Of a stretch of 64,000 nt of DNA, positions 39,552 through 46,950 are shown in pieces. How positions within the stretch are numbered: position 1 is the first letter of the stretch; each line of letters starts with the position of its first letter. Origin of the DNA: Sphingomonas_B tabacisoli (GTDB taxonomy: Bacteria; Pseudomonadota; Alphaproteobacteria; Sphingomonadales; Sphingomonadaceae); contig NZ_JBHUDY010000001.1 in the NCBI RefSeq assembly GCF_042678385.1, forward strand, positions 1,302,001 through 1,366,000. The letters run 5' to 3'. The position numbers were made by a program, and so were the translations under genes. A model generated the notes under the pieces. The model was not told the origin of the DNA, made no database searches, and worked only from the letters and a program-made list of their open reading frames with translations.

Positions 39552-39748
39552 AGCAGAGCGAACTGAAGCCGCTGACCGACGATCAGCTATCCGAGCAGCT
39601 TGGCAATCTGAAGCGCGAGGCGTTCAACCTCCGCTTCCAGGCGGCGACCAGCCAGCTCGAAAAGCCGTCGCGGGTCCGCGAAGTGCGCCGCACCATCGCG
39701 CGCATCAAGACGATCCAGTCCGAGCGTTCGCGCTCGGCTGCGAAGTAA
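39548..39748 (+). CDS. rpmC: 50S ribosomal protein L29
   Basis: A 66-residue L29 starting at GTG 39548 (KQSELKPLTDDQLSEQLGNL). It is a two-helix protein near the exit tunnel. It overlaps rplP by 4 bp and is followed by rpsQ after 12 bp. Confidence 0.95.
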   Translation: MKQSELKPLTDDQLSEQLGNLKREAFNLRFQAATSQLEKPSRVREVRRTIARIKTIQSERSRSAAK

Positions 39749-39760
39749 GGAAACGGAAAC

Positions 39761-40033
39761 ATGCCGAAGCGCGTGCTGACGGGGACGATCGTCTCCGACA
39801 AGACCGACAAAACGGTGGTCGTCCGTGTGGAGCGCAAGGTGAAGCACCCGCTCTACGGCAAGATCATTCGCCGGTCGAAGAAGTATCATGCCCATGACGA
39901 GGGCAACGAGTTCCATGAGGGCGAGATCGTGCGGATCGAAGAGACCGCGCCGATTTCGAAGCTCAAGACCTGGCGCGTGGTGGATCGCGTCGCAGCCCGT
40001 ACCACGCCTGAGCGTGCGTCGGCCGAAGGCTAA
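39761..40033 (+). CDS. rpsQ: 30S ribosomal protein S17
   Basis: A 90-residue S17 with GTIVSDKTDKTVVVRVERKV and the KYHAHDEGNEFHEGE loop. It binds 16S rRNA early in assembly. The C-terminus is a few residues longer than in E. coli, as usual in this class. A GGAAACGG stretch precedes the ATG. Confidence 0.96.
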   Translation: MPKRVLTGTIVSDKTDKTVVVRVERKVKHPLYGKIIRRSKKYHAHDEGNEFHEGEIVRIEETAPISKLKTWRVVDRVAARTTPERASAEG

Positions 40034-40045
40034 GGGAGTTCTGCA

Positions 40046-40414
40046 ATGATTCAGATGCAGTCCAACCTGGACGTCGCCGACAACTCGGGCGCGAAGCGCG
40101 TCCAGTGCATCAAGGTGCTCGGCGGCTCCAAGCGTCGCACCGCCTCCGTGGGCGACATCATCGTTGTGTCGATCAAGGAAGCGGCGCCGCGCGGCAAGGT
40201 GAAGAAGGGTGACGTGCACCGCGCCGTCATCGTCCGCACCGCCAAGGACATTCATCGTCCGGACGGCTCGACCATCCGCTTCGACGGCAACGCCGCGGTG
40301 CTGGTCAACAAGAACGAAGAGCCGATCGGCACCCGTATCTTCGGCCCCGTCGTGCGCGAGCTGCGCGCCAAGGGGCACATGAAGATCATCAGCCTGGCGC
40401 CGGAGGTTTTGTAA
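40046..40414 (+). CDS. rplN: 50S ribosomal protein L14
   Basis: A 122-residue L14 starting MIQMQSNLDVADNSGAKRVQ. It forms inter-subunit bridge B8 and is the site where RsfS silences ribosomes. A GGGAG ribosome site precedes the ATG. Length and sequence are standard. Confidence 0.97.
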   Translation: MIQMQSNLDVADNSGAKRVQCIKVLGGSKRRTASVGDIIVVSIKEAAPRGKVKKGDVHRAVIVRTAKDIHRPDGSTIRFDGNAAVLVNKNEEPIGTRIFGPVVRELRAKGHMKIISLAPEVL

Positions 40415-40416
40415 TC

Positions 40417-40737
40417 ATGGCTGCCGCCAAGATCAAAAAGGGCGACACGGTCGTCGTCCTGTCCGGCAAGGACAAGGGCAAGACCGGCGAAGTCACCCGT
40501 TCGCTCCCGAAGGACGGCAAGGTCGTCGTTTCGGGCGTCAATATCGCCACGCGCCACAAGAAGCCGAGCCAGACCAACCCGCAGGGTGGCCTGGAGCGCA
40601 CCGAAGCGCCGATGCATGTGTCGAAGGTTGCGCTGGCCGACCCGAAGTCGGGCAAGGCCACCCGCGTCCGCTTCGAGCAGCGCGACGGCAAGAAGGTCCG
40701 CGTGGCCGTCAAATCCGGGGAGGTCATCAATGGCTGA
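40417..40737 (+). CDS. rplX: 50S ribosomal protein L24
   Basis: A 106-residue L24 with the KOW motif KKGDTVVVLSGKDKGKTGEV near residues 7-26. It is an early assembly protein near the tunnel exit. It starts 2 bp after rplN and overlaps the rplE start. Confidence 0.97.
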   Translation: MAAAKIKKGDTVVVLSGKDKGKTGEVTRSLPKDGKVVVSGVNIATRHKKPSQTNPQGGLERTEAPMHVSKVALADPKSGKATRVRFEQRDGKKVRVAVKSGEVING

Positions 40738-41314
40738 CACCTACACCCCGCGGATGAAGAAGCTGTACGAAGACCGCGTCGCCAAGGCGATGACGGAGAA
40801 GTTCGGCTACGCCAACCGCATGGAAGTGCCCAAGATCGAGAAGATCGTGCTCAACATGGGCGTGGGCGAAGCGACGCAGGACAAGAAGAAGGTCGAAGCG
40901 GCCGCCTCCGAAATGGAAGCGATCGCCGGCCAGAAGCCTGTCATCACCAAGGCGAAGAAGTCGATCGCGCAGTTCAAGCTGCGTGAGGGCATGCCGATCG
41001 GTTGCAAGGTCACCCTGCGCCGCGAACGCATGTACGAGTTCCTCGATCGTCTGATCACCATCGCGCTGCCGCGCGTCCGCGACTTTCGCGGCCTGAACGC
41101 CAAGTCGTTCGACGGGCGCGGCAACTATGCGATGGGTCTCAAGGAACAGATCGTGTTCCCGGAGATCAACTATGACCGCATCGAAAAGGTGCGGGGCATG
41201 GACGTGATCGTCACCACCACCGCGAAGACCGACGAGGAAGCGCGCGAGCTGCTCCGTCTGTTCGGTTTCCCGTTCCCGCGTGAAGACGCGGACGACCAGA
41301 AGCAGGCGGCCTGA
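40730..41314 (+). CDS. rplE: 50S ribosomal protein L5
   Basis: A 194-residue L5, starting at the ATG at 40730 (MADTYTPRMKKLYEDRVAKA), which overlaps rplX by 8 bp. VPKIEKIVLNMGVGEA and the RDFRGLNAKSFDGRGNYAMG loop are conserved. L5 binds 5S rRNA and contacts the P-site tRNA. GGGGAGG lies before the start. Confidence 0.97.
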   Translation: MADTYTPRMKKLYEDRVAKAMTEKFGYANRMEVPKIEKIVLNMGVGEATQDKKKVEAAASEMEAIAGQKPVITKAKKSIAQFKLREGMPIGCKVTLRRERMYEFLDRLITIALPRVRDFRGLNAKSFDGRGNYAMGLKEQIVFPEINYDRIEKVRGMDVIVTTTAKTDEEARELLRLFGFPFPREDADDQKQAA

Positions 41315-41334
41315 GGGCCTGGAGAACTTAAGTC

Positions 41335-41640
41335 ATGGCGAAACTGAGTTCCGTGAACAAGAACGAGCGTCGCAAGAAGCTCGTCAAGCAGTACGCACCG
41401 AAGTACGCGAAGCTGAAGGCGATCGCGAACGACGAGTCGCGCGACGAGACCGAGCGTCTGATCGCACGCCTCAAGATGGCCGAACTGCCGCGCAATGCGA
41501 ACCCGACCCGGATCCGCAACCGTTGCGAGATCACCGGCCGTCCGCGCGCTTACTATCGCAAATTCCGTCTCGCTCGCGTGATGCTGCGCGATCTGGCCAA
41601 CAAGGGCCTGATCCCCGGCGTGACCAAGTCGAGCTGGTGA
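41335..41640 (+). CDS. rpsN: 30S ribosomal protein S14
   Basis: A 101-residue S14 of the long, zinc-free type; the C-terminal region reads NRCEITGRPRAYYRKFRLAR with no CxxC pair. It completes the 30S head. Placement between rplE and rpsH is the conserved spc order. Confidence 0.97.
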   Translation: MAKLSSVNKNERRKKLVKQYAPKYAKLKAIANDESRDETERLIARLKMAELPRNANPTRIRNRCEITGRPRAYYRKFRLARVMLRDLANKGLIPGVTKSSW

Positions 41641-41651
41641 GGATTTAACCT

Positions 41652-42047
41652 ATGGCAATGACCGATCCCCTGGGCGATCTGCTCACCCGCATCCGCAACG
41701 GCCAGCAGGCGCGTAAGGACAGCATCATGACGCCGGCGTCCAAGCTGCGCGCGCGCGTGCTCGATGTCCTTCAGCGCGAAGGCTATATCCGCGGCTATCG
41801 CGAGGAAGAACTCGCCGGCCATGCGGGCCTGCGCATCGAGCTGAAGTATTTCGAGGGCCAGCCGGCCATCAAGCACATCGCTCGCATCTCGAAGCCGGGC
41901 CGCCGCGTCTATTCGGGTTCCAAGGACCTGCCGCGCGTGCGCAACGGCCTTGGCATCACCATCGTCTCGACGCCCAAGGGCGTTCTGTCCGACGCGGAAG
42001 CGCGCGACCAGAATGCGGGCGGCGAGGTTCTCGCGGAGGTCTTCTGA
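41652..42047 (+). CDS. rpsH: 30S ribosomal protein S8
   Basis: A 131-residue S8 starting MAMTDPLGDLLTRIRNGQQA and ending with the GITIVSTPKGVLSD core. In E. coli S8 represses the spc operon by binding near rplE. It is followed by rplF after 2 bp. Confidence 0.97.
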   Translation: MAMTDPLGDLLTRIRNGQQARKDSIMTPASKLRARVLDVLQREGYIRGYREEELAGHAGLRIELKYFEGQPAIKHIARISKPGRRVYSGSKDLPRVRNGLGITIVSTPKGVLSDAEARDQNAGGEVLAEVF

Positions 42048-42049
42048 TC

Positions 42050-42583
42050 ATGAGCCGCATCGGAAAGAAGCCGGTCGCGATTCCTTCGGGCGTCACTGCG
42101 ACCATCGACGGAGGCCAGCTTTCGGTCAAAGGGCCGAAGGGCACACTGACCATGCCGCTCGCCGACCAGATCGCCTATGAGGTTCAGGACGGCGCGATCT
42201 CGGTCCAGCCGGCCAACGACACCAAGCAGGCGCGCGCCTTCTGGGGCATGCAGCGCACGCTCGTGCAGAACCTGATCACCGGCGTGACCGAGGGCTTCAC
42301 CAAGACTCTCGAGATCACCGGCGTCGGCTACCGCGCGAACGCCCAGGGCAAGACCCTGAAGCTGCAGCTCGGCTACAGCCACGACGTGAACTACGCGGTG
42401 CCGGAAGGCATCACGATCGCGACGCCGGACCAGACCACGGTGAACATCACCGGCATCGACAAGCAGAAGGTCGGGCAGGTCGCCGCCGAGATCCGCCGCT
42501 GGCGCAAGCCCGAGCCGTACAAGGGCAAGGGCATCAAATATCGCGGCGAGTATATCTTCCGCAAGGAAGGGAAGAAGAAGTAA
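42050..42583 (+). CDS. rplF: 50S ribosomal protein L6
   Basis: A 177-residue L6 beginning MSRIGKKPVAIPSGV and ending near KPEPYKGKGIKYRGEYIFRK. It lies by the sarcin-ricin loop. Its stop and the rplR start overlap in TAATG. Confidence 0.97.
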   Translation: MSRIGKKPVAIPSGVTATIDGGQLSVKGPKGTLTMPLADQIAYEVQDGAISVQPANDTKQARAFWGMQRTLVQNLITGVTEGFTKTLEITGVGYRANAQGKTLKLQLGYSHDVNYAVPEGITIATPDQTTVNITGIDKQKVGQVAAEIRRWRKPEPYKGKGIKYRGEYIFRKEGKKK

Positions 42584-42936
42584 TGGCGAAGCTCTCTCTG
42601 TTCGCAAAGCGCCGCCAGCGCGTCCGCACGGCGCTCCGTGCCCGCGCCGGTGCGCGTCCGCGCCTGTCGATCCACCGTTCGGGCCGGCACATCTATGCGC
42701 AGGTCATCGACGACGAGGCGGGGCGCACGCTCGCCGCCGCCTCGACGCTCGACAAGGATGGCAAGGGCAAGACCGGCGCGACGTCCGAGGCTGCGGCTTC
42801 GGTCGGCAAGCGCATCGCCGAGAAGGCGACGGCCGCGGGCGTCAAGTCCGTCGTGTTCGATCGCGGCGGCTTCCTGTTCCACGGGCGCGTCAAGGCGCTC
42901 GCTGATGCCGCCCGCGAAGGCGGATTGGAGTTCTAA
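42583..42936 (+). CDS. rplR: 50S ribosomal protein L18
   Basis: A 117-residue L18, a 5S rRNA-binding protein. PRLSIHRSGRHIYAQVIDDE and DRGGFLFHGRVKALADAARE are the family signatures. It is directly followed by rpsE with no gap. Confidence 0.97.
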   Translation: MAKLSLFAKRRQRVRTALRARAGARPRLSIHRSGRHIYAQVIDDEAGRTLAAASTLDKDGKGKTGATSEAAASVGKRIAEKATAAGVKSVVFDRGGFLFHGRVKALADAAREGGLEF

Positions 42937-43644
42937 ATGGCTGAAGAAACCGAAATCCAGGCCGGCGCGCCCGAAGCCGCTCCTGCTCCCGAAGGCGGCG
43001 AGCGCCGCGGCCGTGGCGGCCGCGGACGTGGCGGCGGCGACAATCGCGGCCGCGGCGGCCGTGACGGCAACCGCGGGCGTCGCGACGATCGTCGCGGCGG
43101 CGCGGAAGAGGGCGGCGAGGAGCTGATCGAAAAGCTCGTCCACATCAACCGCGTCTCGAAGACCGTGAAGGGCGGCAAGCGCTTCGGCTTTGCGGCGCTG
43201 GTCGTGGTCGGCGACGGCAAAGGCCGGGTCGGCTTCGGCCATGGCAAGGCTCGCGAAGTGCCGGAAGCCATTTCGAAGGCGACGGCTTCGGCCAAGAAGA
43301 AGATGATCCGCGTGCCGCTCCGCGAGGGCCGGACGCTGCATCATGACGGCAACGGGCATTTCGGCGCAGGCCGGGTGACGCTCCGTTCGGCGCCGCAGGG
43401 CACCGGCATCATCGCCGGCGGTCCGATGCGCGCCATCTTCGAGAGCCTGGGCGTTGCCGACGTGGTGACCAAGTCGGTCGGCACCTCCAACCCCTACAAC
43501 ATGATCCGGGCGACGTTCGAAGCGCTGGGCGAGCAGACCTCGCCCAAGTCGGTCGCGCAGCGCCGGGGCAAGAAGATCGCCGACCTGCTCGGCCGCGGCG
43601 GTTCGCAGACCGCCGAGGCGGACGCGGCGATGGTGACGGAGTAA
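42937..43644 (+). CDS. rpsE: 30S ribosomal protein S5
   Basis: A 235-residue S5. The first 55 residues are an added Gly/Arg-rich tail with RGRGG repeats, common in sphingomonads and possibly RNA-binding. The core has the spectinomycin loop VSKTVKGGKRFGF in wild-type form. S5 helps decoding fidelity. rpmD follows after 4 bp. Confidence 0.97.
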   Translation: MAEETEIQAGAPEAAPAPEGGERRGRGGRGRGGGDNRGRGGRDGNRGRRDDRRGGAEEGGEELIEKLVHINRVSKTVKGGKRFGFAALVVVGDGKGRVGFGHGKAREVPEAISKATASAKKKMIRVPLREGRTLHHDGNGHFGAGRVTLRSAPQGTGIIAGGPMRAIFESLGVADVVTKSVGTSNPYNMIRATFEALGEQTSPKSVAQRRGKKIADLLGRGGSQTAEADAAMVTE

Positions 43645-43648
43645 GATC

Positions 43649-43825
43649 GTGGCGAAGATCAAGATCAAGCAGATCGGCTCGCCGATCCGCCGCACCAAGG
43701 ATCAGCGCGCGACGCTGATCGGCCTGGGCCTCAACAAGATGCACAAGGTCAGCGAGCTCGAGGACACCCCCGAGGTCCGCGGCATGATCCGCAAGCTGCC
43801 GCATATGGTGGCGATCGTCGACTGA
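43649..43825 (+). CDS. rpmD: 50S ribosomal protein L30
   Basis: A 58-residue L30 from a GTG at 43649, reading AKIKIKQIGSPIRRTKDQRA and ending HMVAIVD. It is the last gene before the interruption of the spc operon. The stop codon sits in a 10-bp inverted repeat (43812-43835), and an intrinsic terminator lies about 70 bp beyond. In most bacteria rplO would start within a few bases. Confidence 0.95.
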   Translation: MAKIKIKQIGSPIRRTKDQRATLIGLGLNKMHKVSELEDTPEVRGMIRKLPHMVAIVD

Positions 43826-43837
43826 TCGACGATCGTC

Positions 43838-43858
43838 ATCCCGGACTTGATCCGGGAT
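43838..43858. repeat. Short dispersed palindrome (CCCGGA-TCCGGG family)
   Basis: ATCCCGGA pairs with TCCGGGAT across CTTGA. It carries the same core as the copy at 33076-33096 in the fusA-tuf gap, in the opposite orientation. It sits just after the rpmD stop hairpin. Confidence 0.65.
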
Positions 43859-43895
43859 CCAGCTTCTCCTACCTTGTGTGGGAAGCAAACGAAAA

Positions 43896-43929
43896 AGCCC
43901 GGACGGCCCCGCCGCTCCGGGCTCTTTTT
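43896..43929 (+). terminator. Rho-independent terminator after rpmD
   Basis: AGCCCGGA (43896-43903) pairs with TCCGGGCT (43916-43923) over a 12-base loop and is followed by CTTTTTG. It would end spc-operon transcription before rplO-secY-adk, so those genes need another promoter. Confidence 0.85.
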
Positions 43930-44029
43930 GCGTGTGAGCGAGGCGGCGGCGCGCAAGTTTCAAGATGGTTGCTGGCAACCTCAGATGATGCGAACACCAG
44001 TTCATCTCACCGGAGGGACTAACTAGCCT

Positions 44030-45061
44030 GTGTTGCTCTTTCTTTGCGTAGCCGTCGCTGCCTTCGTGCTTTGGCATTTTCTGCCGGGAAGTAAACCGCC
44101 CAGCGCCTCGCCGCAGTTCCGACAGATAGGCGCCACGCCGGACGACGATGATTGGTTCGACCGCGTCAAAACACAGTGCGAGTCGCCCGCCGAAGTCGCA
44201 TTCCTTGCCGCGATGGTGAGGGAATATGAGCTACGACCGCGCCAAGGCTCCTTGCGCAATGACCGCCTGAAGCTCGACATGCAGGTCAAGGATGGCGGTT
44301 ACCGCATCGACTTTCTCGCAAACGACTGGTTGATCATCGAAATCGATGGAGCAGCCTATCATTCTTCTAAAATGGATCAGGCACGAGATCGTGCGAGGGA
44401 TGAGCATCTGGAGGGGCTAGGCTACAGTGTTCTGCGGATACCTGCGAAGGTTGTTTTTGCCCAGCCCGACGAGGCAGTGAGGAAGGTTGGCGAAGCACTT
44501 AACCGTGGGAAAAGGCAGATTCCCGCGCACGAGCGGCGGAGTGGCTTCACGCGGTTGAATGAGACTATGTCAGGGCTCAACAAAGCGCTCACAGAGGTCA
44601 ACGACGGATCTGCACGCCAACGTAAGTTGCAAGCTGCAATGACTTCTGCTGAAAAGTCGTTCGCGATTGAGAGACATGTAATCGACTCTGCGATAGAAGC
44701 AGCAACTCGGACGATGGAGATCGAAGAGTATATCGGCGGATCTCAAGAAAAGCGCGACGCGTACGAACGAAACTTCCGTGAACTGGAGGAGGCATTTAGA
44801 TCCCGCCAGGAAGGGCTTGGGGTAGCCGCGAACTACGTGCAGGAGTCCGTGATAGTTGTTCCTCAGTTTGCTGCCATGACGACCGGCGAGATCGAGTTGG
44901 ATGCCCAGGTGCAACAGGTTTTTCGCAGGCTAGAGGCTGAGCGAGCAGAGTACCTAACAAAAGTGCGGCAACAGCTTTCGTCTAATCCGCAATTGCGCTC
45001 GCTGGCGAAGGATGAGCTGTCCCGACTGGGGTGCCCCGAGGTCTGGTCGAGGATTAGTTAG
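44030..45061 (+). CDS. Membrane-anchored DUF559 (Vsr/PD-(D/E)XK-like) nuclease-fold protein
   Basis: A 343-residue protein starting at a GTG at 44030 with CGGAGGG 12 nt upstream. Residues 2-19 are a strong N-terminal membrane segment (LLFLCVAVAAFVLWHFLP). Residues 50-155 form a DUF559 domain, with E55, D94 (YRIDFL) and E104/D106 (IIEIDGAAYH) as the expected nuclease-type acidic residues. After 170 a long helical, coiled-coil-like region follows. Codon use and base composition are visibly less GC-rich than in the ribosomal genes on either side, a sign of transfer. It sits inside the broken spc operon. Function is unknown; a defence or DNA/RNA-processing role is possible. Confidence 0.75.
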   Translation: MLLFLCVAVAAFVLWHFLPGSKPPSASPQFRQIGATPDDDDWFDRVKTQCESPAEVAFLAAMVREYELRPRQGSLRNDRLKLDMQVKDGGYRIDFLANDWLIIEIDGAAYHSSKMDQARDRARDEHLEGLGYSVLRIPAKVVFAQPDEAVRKVGEALNRGKRQIPAHERRSGFTRLNETMSGLNKALTEVNDGSARQRKLQAAMTSAEKSFAIERHVIDSAIEAATRTMEIEEYIGGSQEKRDAYERNFRELEEAFRSRQEGLGVAANYVQESVIVVPQFAAMTTGEIELDAQVQQVFRRLEAERAEYLTKVRQQLSSNPQLRSLAKDELSRLGCPEVWSRIS

Positions 45062-45105
45062 CCGCTCATCTCCGGCGGCAGCGACTCTGATCGAATATGA
45101 GCTCG

Positions 45106-45600
45106 CTAGCTTAACGCCGCCGCCACGGTCTCGATCGGCAGGAACAGCGTGCGGCTGTCTTGCGGGAATTCCTGAAACTCGGCGCAGGCGAGGTAGAAGC
45201 GTTTCGCTTGTTCGTCCTTGGCCTGCACCATCACCGTGCCGATGCCGATGCTTTGTGAGGCGAGGGCGATGCGGCGCAGGGCGTCCGCAAGGACGTCGGC
45301 GCCGAGGCCGCGACCGGTATAGTCCCGGTCCACGGCTAGGCGGCCAATGATCGAGACCGGAACGGAGTTCGGCGCATTGCGCCGGAGCTTGCCGGGCGCA
45401 GCAGAGCGTTCGACTGCGCCGGCTGCGACGCAGAAATAGGCGACCACGCGGTTGCCGTCGCAGACCACATAAGTGCGGGAGAAACGGCTCTCGTTCTTGA
45501 GCGCGCGCTGCTTTAGCCAGTCGTTGAGCGCCGGCTCACCGCAGTCGAAGGCTTGAAGGTCGTGGCTCGGCAGAATTGGAGCCGGGGCGGACAGCGCCAT
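45106..45600 (-). CDS. GNAT-family acetyltransferase toxin (TacT/AtaT-like)
   Basis: A 164-residue GNAT protein. FDCGEPALNDWLKQRALKNE near the start is the signature of TacT-type toxins. The acetyl-CoA loop reads VDRDYTGRGLGADVLADAL, and the catalytic-type Tyr lies in AKRFYLACAEFQEFP. Relatives acetylate the amino group of charged tRNAs and stop translation. It lies 9 bp downstream of a DUF1778 antitoxin gene, the standard order for this module. Neighbour and motifs agree well. Confidence 0.85.
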   Translation of the reverse strand: MALSAPAPILPSHDLQAFDCGEPALNDWLKQRALKNESRFSRTYVVCDGNRVVAYFCVAAGAVERSAAPGKLRRNAPNSVPVSIIGRLAVDRDYTGRGLGADVLADALRRIALASQSIGIGTVMVQAKDEQAKRFYLACAEFQEFPQDSRTLFLPIETVAAALS

Positions 45601-45609
45601 GCAGGTCGC

Positions 45610-45915
45610 TCAAGCCTCCCAGGCCGGCTTGCGCTTCAGCAGCGCCCGCAATTTTGGGCCGGGAGCTAACGGGTTGTCGAGCGCCGCGACGAAGCTGTCG
45701 TACCGCTCTGCATCCAGCGTGAAGAGTCGCTGGTCGAGCAACACGTCGATCGCGAGCGCGCGGGCACTGTCGACCATGAACTCAGTGCGTGTCTTGCCGA
45801 GCACGGCTGCGGCCTCGTCGATCAAGCGCCGCGTCTGCGCTTCGACGCGCAGGTTGATCGTTCCCCTTGTCGGCTTTGACGTGGCGCGATCGGCAAGGGC
45901 ATGAGACTTGTGCAT
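45610..45915 (-). CDS. DUF1778 family ribbon-helix-helix antitoxin
   Basis: A 101-residue antitoxin. The RHH domain reads TINLRVEAQTRRLIDEAAAV, followed by the tail TEFMVDSARALAIDVL that binds the GNAT toxin in known complexes. I chose the ATG at 45915 (MHKSHALADRA); a longer frame to 45999 would run through the promoter palindrome. Antitoxin upstream of toxin with a 9-bp gap is typical. The operon probably represses itself through the palindrome just upstream. Confidence 0.8.
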   Translation of the reverse strand: MHKSHALADRATSKPTRGTINLRVEAQTRRLIDEAAAVLGKTRTEFMVDSARALAIDVLLDQRLFTLDAERYDSFVAALDNPLAPGPKLRALLKRKPAWEA

Positions 45916-45934
45916 GCCGGAAAGATCGTGCTTT

Positions 45935-45953
45935 GTATGTACGTTGTCAATAC
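45935..45953 (-). promoter_or_regulatory. Candidate promoter/operator of the DUF1778-GNAT operon
   Basis: GTATGTACGTTGTCAATAC is an inverted repeat (GTAT/ATAC arms) that contains TTGACA on the minus strand (45945-45950), a perfect -35 box. A -10 17 bp downstream is weak. RHH antitoxins bind such palindromes to autorepress. The distance to the ATG is only 30 bp, so the leader would be very short. Confidence 0.5.
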
Positions 45954-46306
45954 GCGTTATTTGAGATGCTTCCAGAGAAAAGGCTGTCCTACACGCCACC
46001 GGATTGCCAGGCTACGCGCCGGCTCTTTCCAATCGTCGATACGCCCGATCCCGCATGAGCTGACGCTTCTTATGCGACATGCGCGAGTTTAGTGAAGTTT
46101 GAGGGCTTCGCATCGCCTGCCGAGCGAATGCATCACGACAATTTCCTCAACTTCGGCTCGTTTTCGCACCGCGTCACGTGTCGCCCTTGCGTAAACTTCC
46201 GCACCTCTTCCAGCTCTTCGTGCCTTTCCCGCGTGACAAACCCGTCAACCCCCGCTAAGGGCCGCCGCTTCCATCAATCTGCGCGAACACAGGGAAACCG
46301 AGTGCA
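45954..46306. other. Upstream region of rplO, probable promoter
   Basis: About 350 bp between the antitoxin promoter and rplO with no supported gene. Because a terminator lies after rpmD, the rplO-secY-adk promoter is expected here. I cannot pick a convincing -35/-10 pair. GGGAAACCGAG lies just before the rplO ATG. Confidence 0.4.
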
Positions 46307-46837
46307 ATGAAACTGAACGAAATCCGCGACAACGAAGGCGCGCGCAAGGGCAAGATCCGCGTCGGCCGGGGCATCGGCTCGGGCAAGGGCAAGACTGCCG
46401 GCCGTGGCCAGAAGGGCCAAAAAAGCCGCGAGGGCGTGTCCATCGCCGGCTTCGAGGGCGGTCAGATGCCGCTCCACATGCGGCTGCCGAAGCGCGGCTT
46501 CAACAACATCTTCGCCAAGGATTATGCCGAGGTGAATTTGGGCGCGATCCAGAAGCTGGTCGATGCCGGCAAGCTCGACGCGAAGGGTACGATCGACCAT
46601 GCGGCGCTGAAGGCGGCTGGCGTCGCGCGCGGCGGCAAGGACGGCGTCCGTCTGCTCGGCAAGGGCGATTTCTCGGCCAAGCTGAACTTCTCCGTCGCCG
46701 GCGTGTCGAAGGGCGCGCGCGAGGCGGTCGAGAAGGCCGGCGGTTCGGTCGAGGTGCTGACCGTGGTTCCCGCCTCCGAAAAGGCGGCCGCGAAAAAGAA
46801 CAGCGTGCGCGACGCGAAAAAGGCGGCCAAGGCCTGA
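46307..46837 (+). CDS. rplO: 50S ribosomal protein L15
   Basis: A 176-residue L15 beginning MKLNEIRDNEGARKGKIRVG, with the Gly-rich RGIGSGKGKTAGRGQKGQKS loop. The C-terminal end is a Lys/Ala-rich extension. It is separated from rpmD by about 2.5 kb of foreign-looking genes, although the two are normally adjacent. secY follows after 113 bp. Confidence 0.97.
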   Translation: MKLNEIRDNEGARKGKIRVGRGIGSGKGKTAGRGQKGQKSREGVSIAGFEGGQMPLHMRLPKRGFNNIFAKDYAEVNLGAIQKLVDAGKLDAKGTIDHAALKAAGVARGGKDGVRLLGKGDFSAKLNFSVAGVSKGAREAVEKAGGSVEVLTVVPASEKAAAKKNSVRDAKKAAKA

Positions 46838-46950
46838 TCGCCAGCCGCCTTGCAACGCGGGCTTAGACAAGCGCGCGAGCGACACTATATGGCGGCGGGG
46901 GGCTTTCGGGCTCGCCGCCGCTTGTGGCTTCTCAGGACTGACGAACACTC

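Noticed and set aside
43649..46306. The interval as an intact insertion sequence or integron
   Set aside because: No transposase, integrase or clear terminal inverted repeats were found, so I describe it only as an inserted cassette.
46092..46310. Plus-strand frame just before rplO
   Set aside because: It is Ser/Arg-rich without a domain, overlaps the rplO start and lacks a ribosome site; treated as the leader region.
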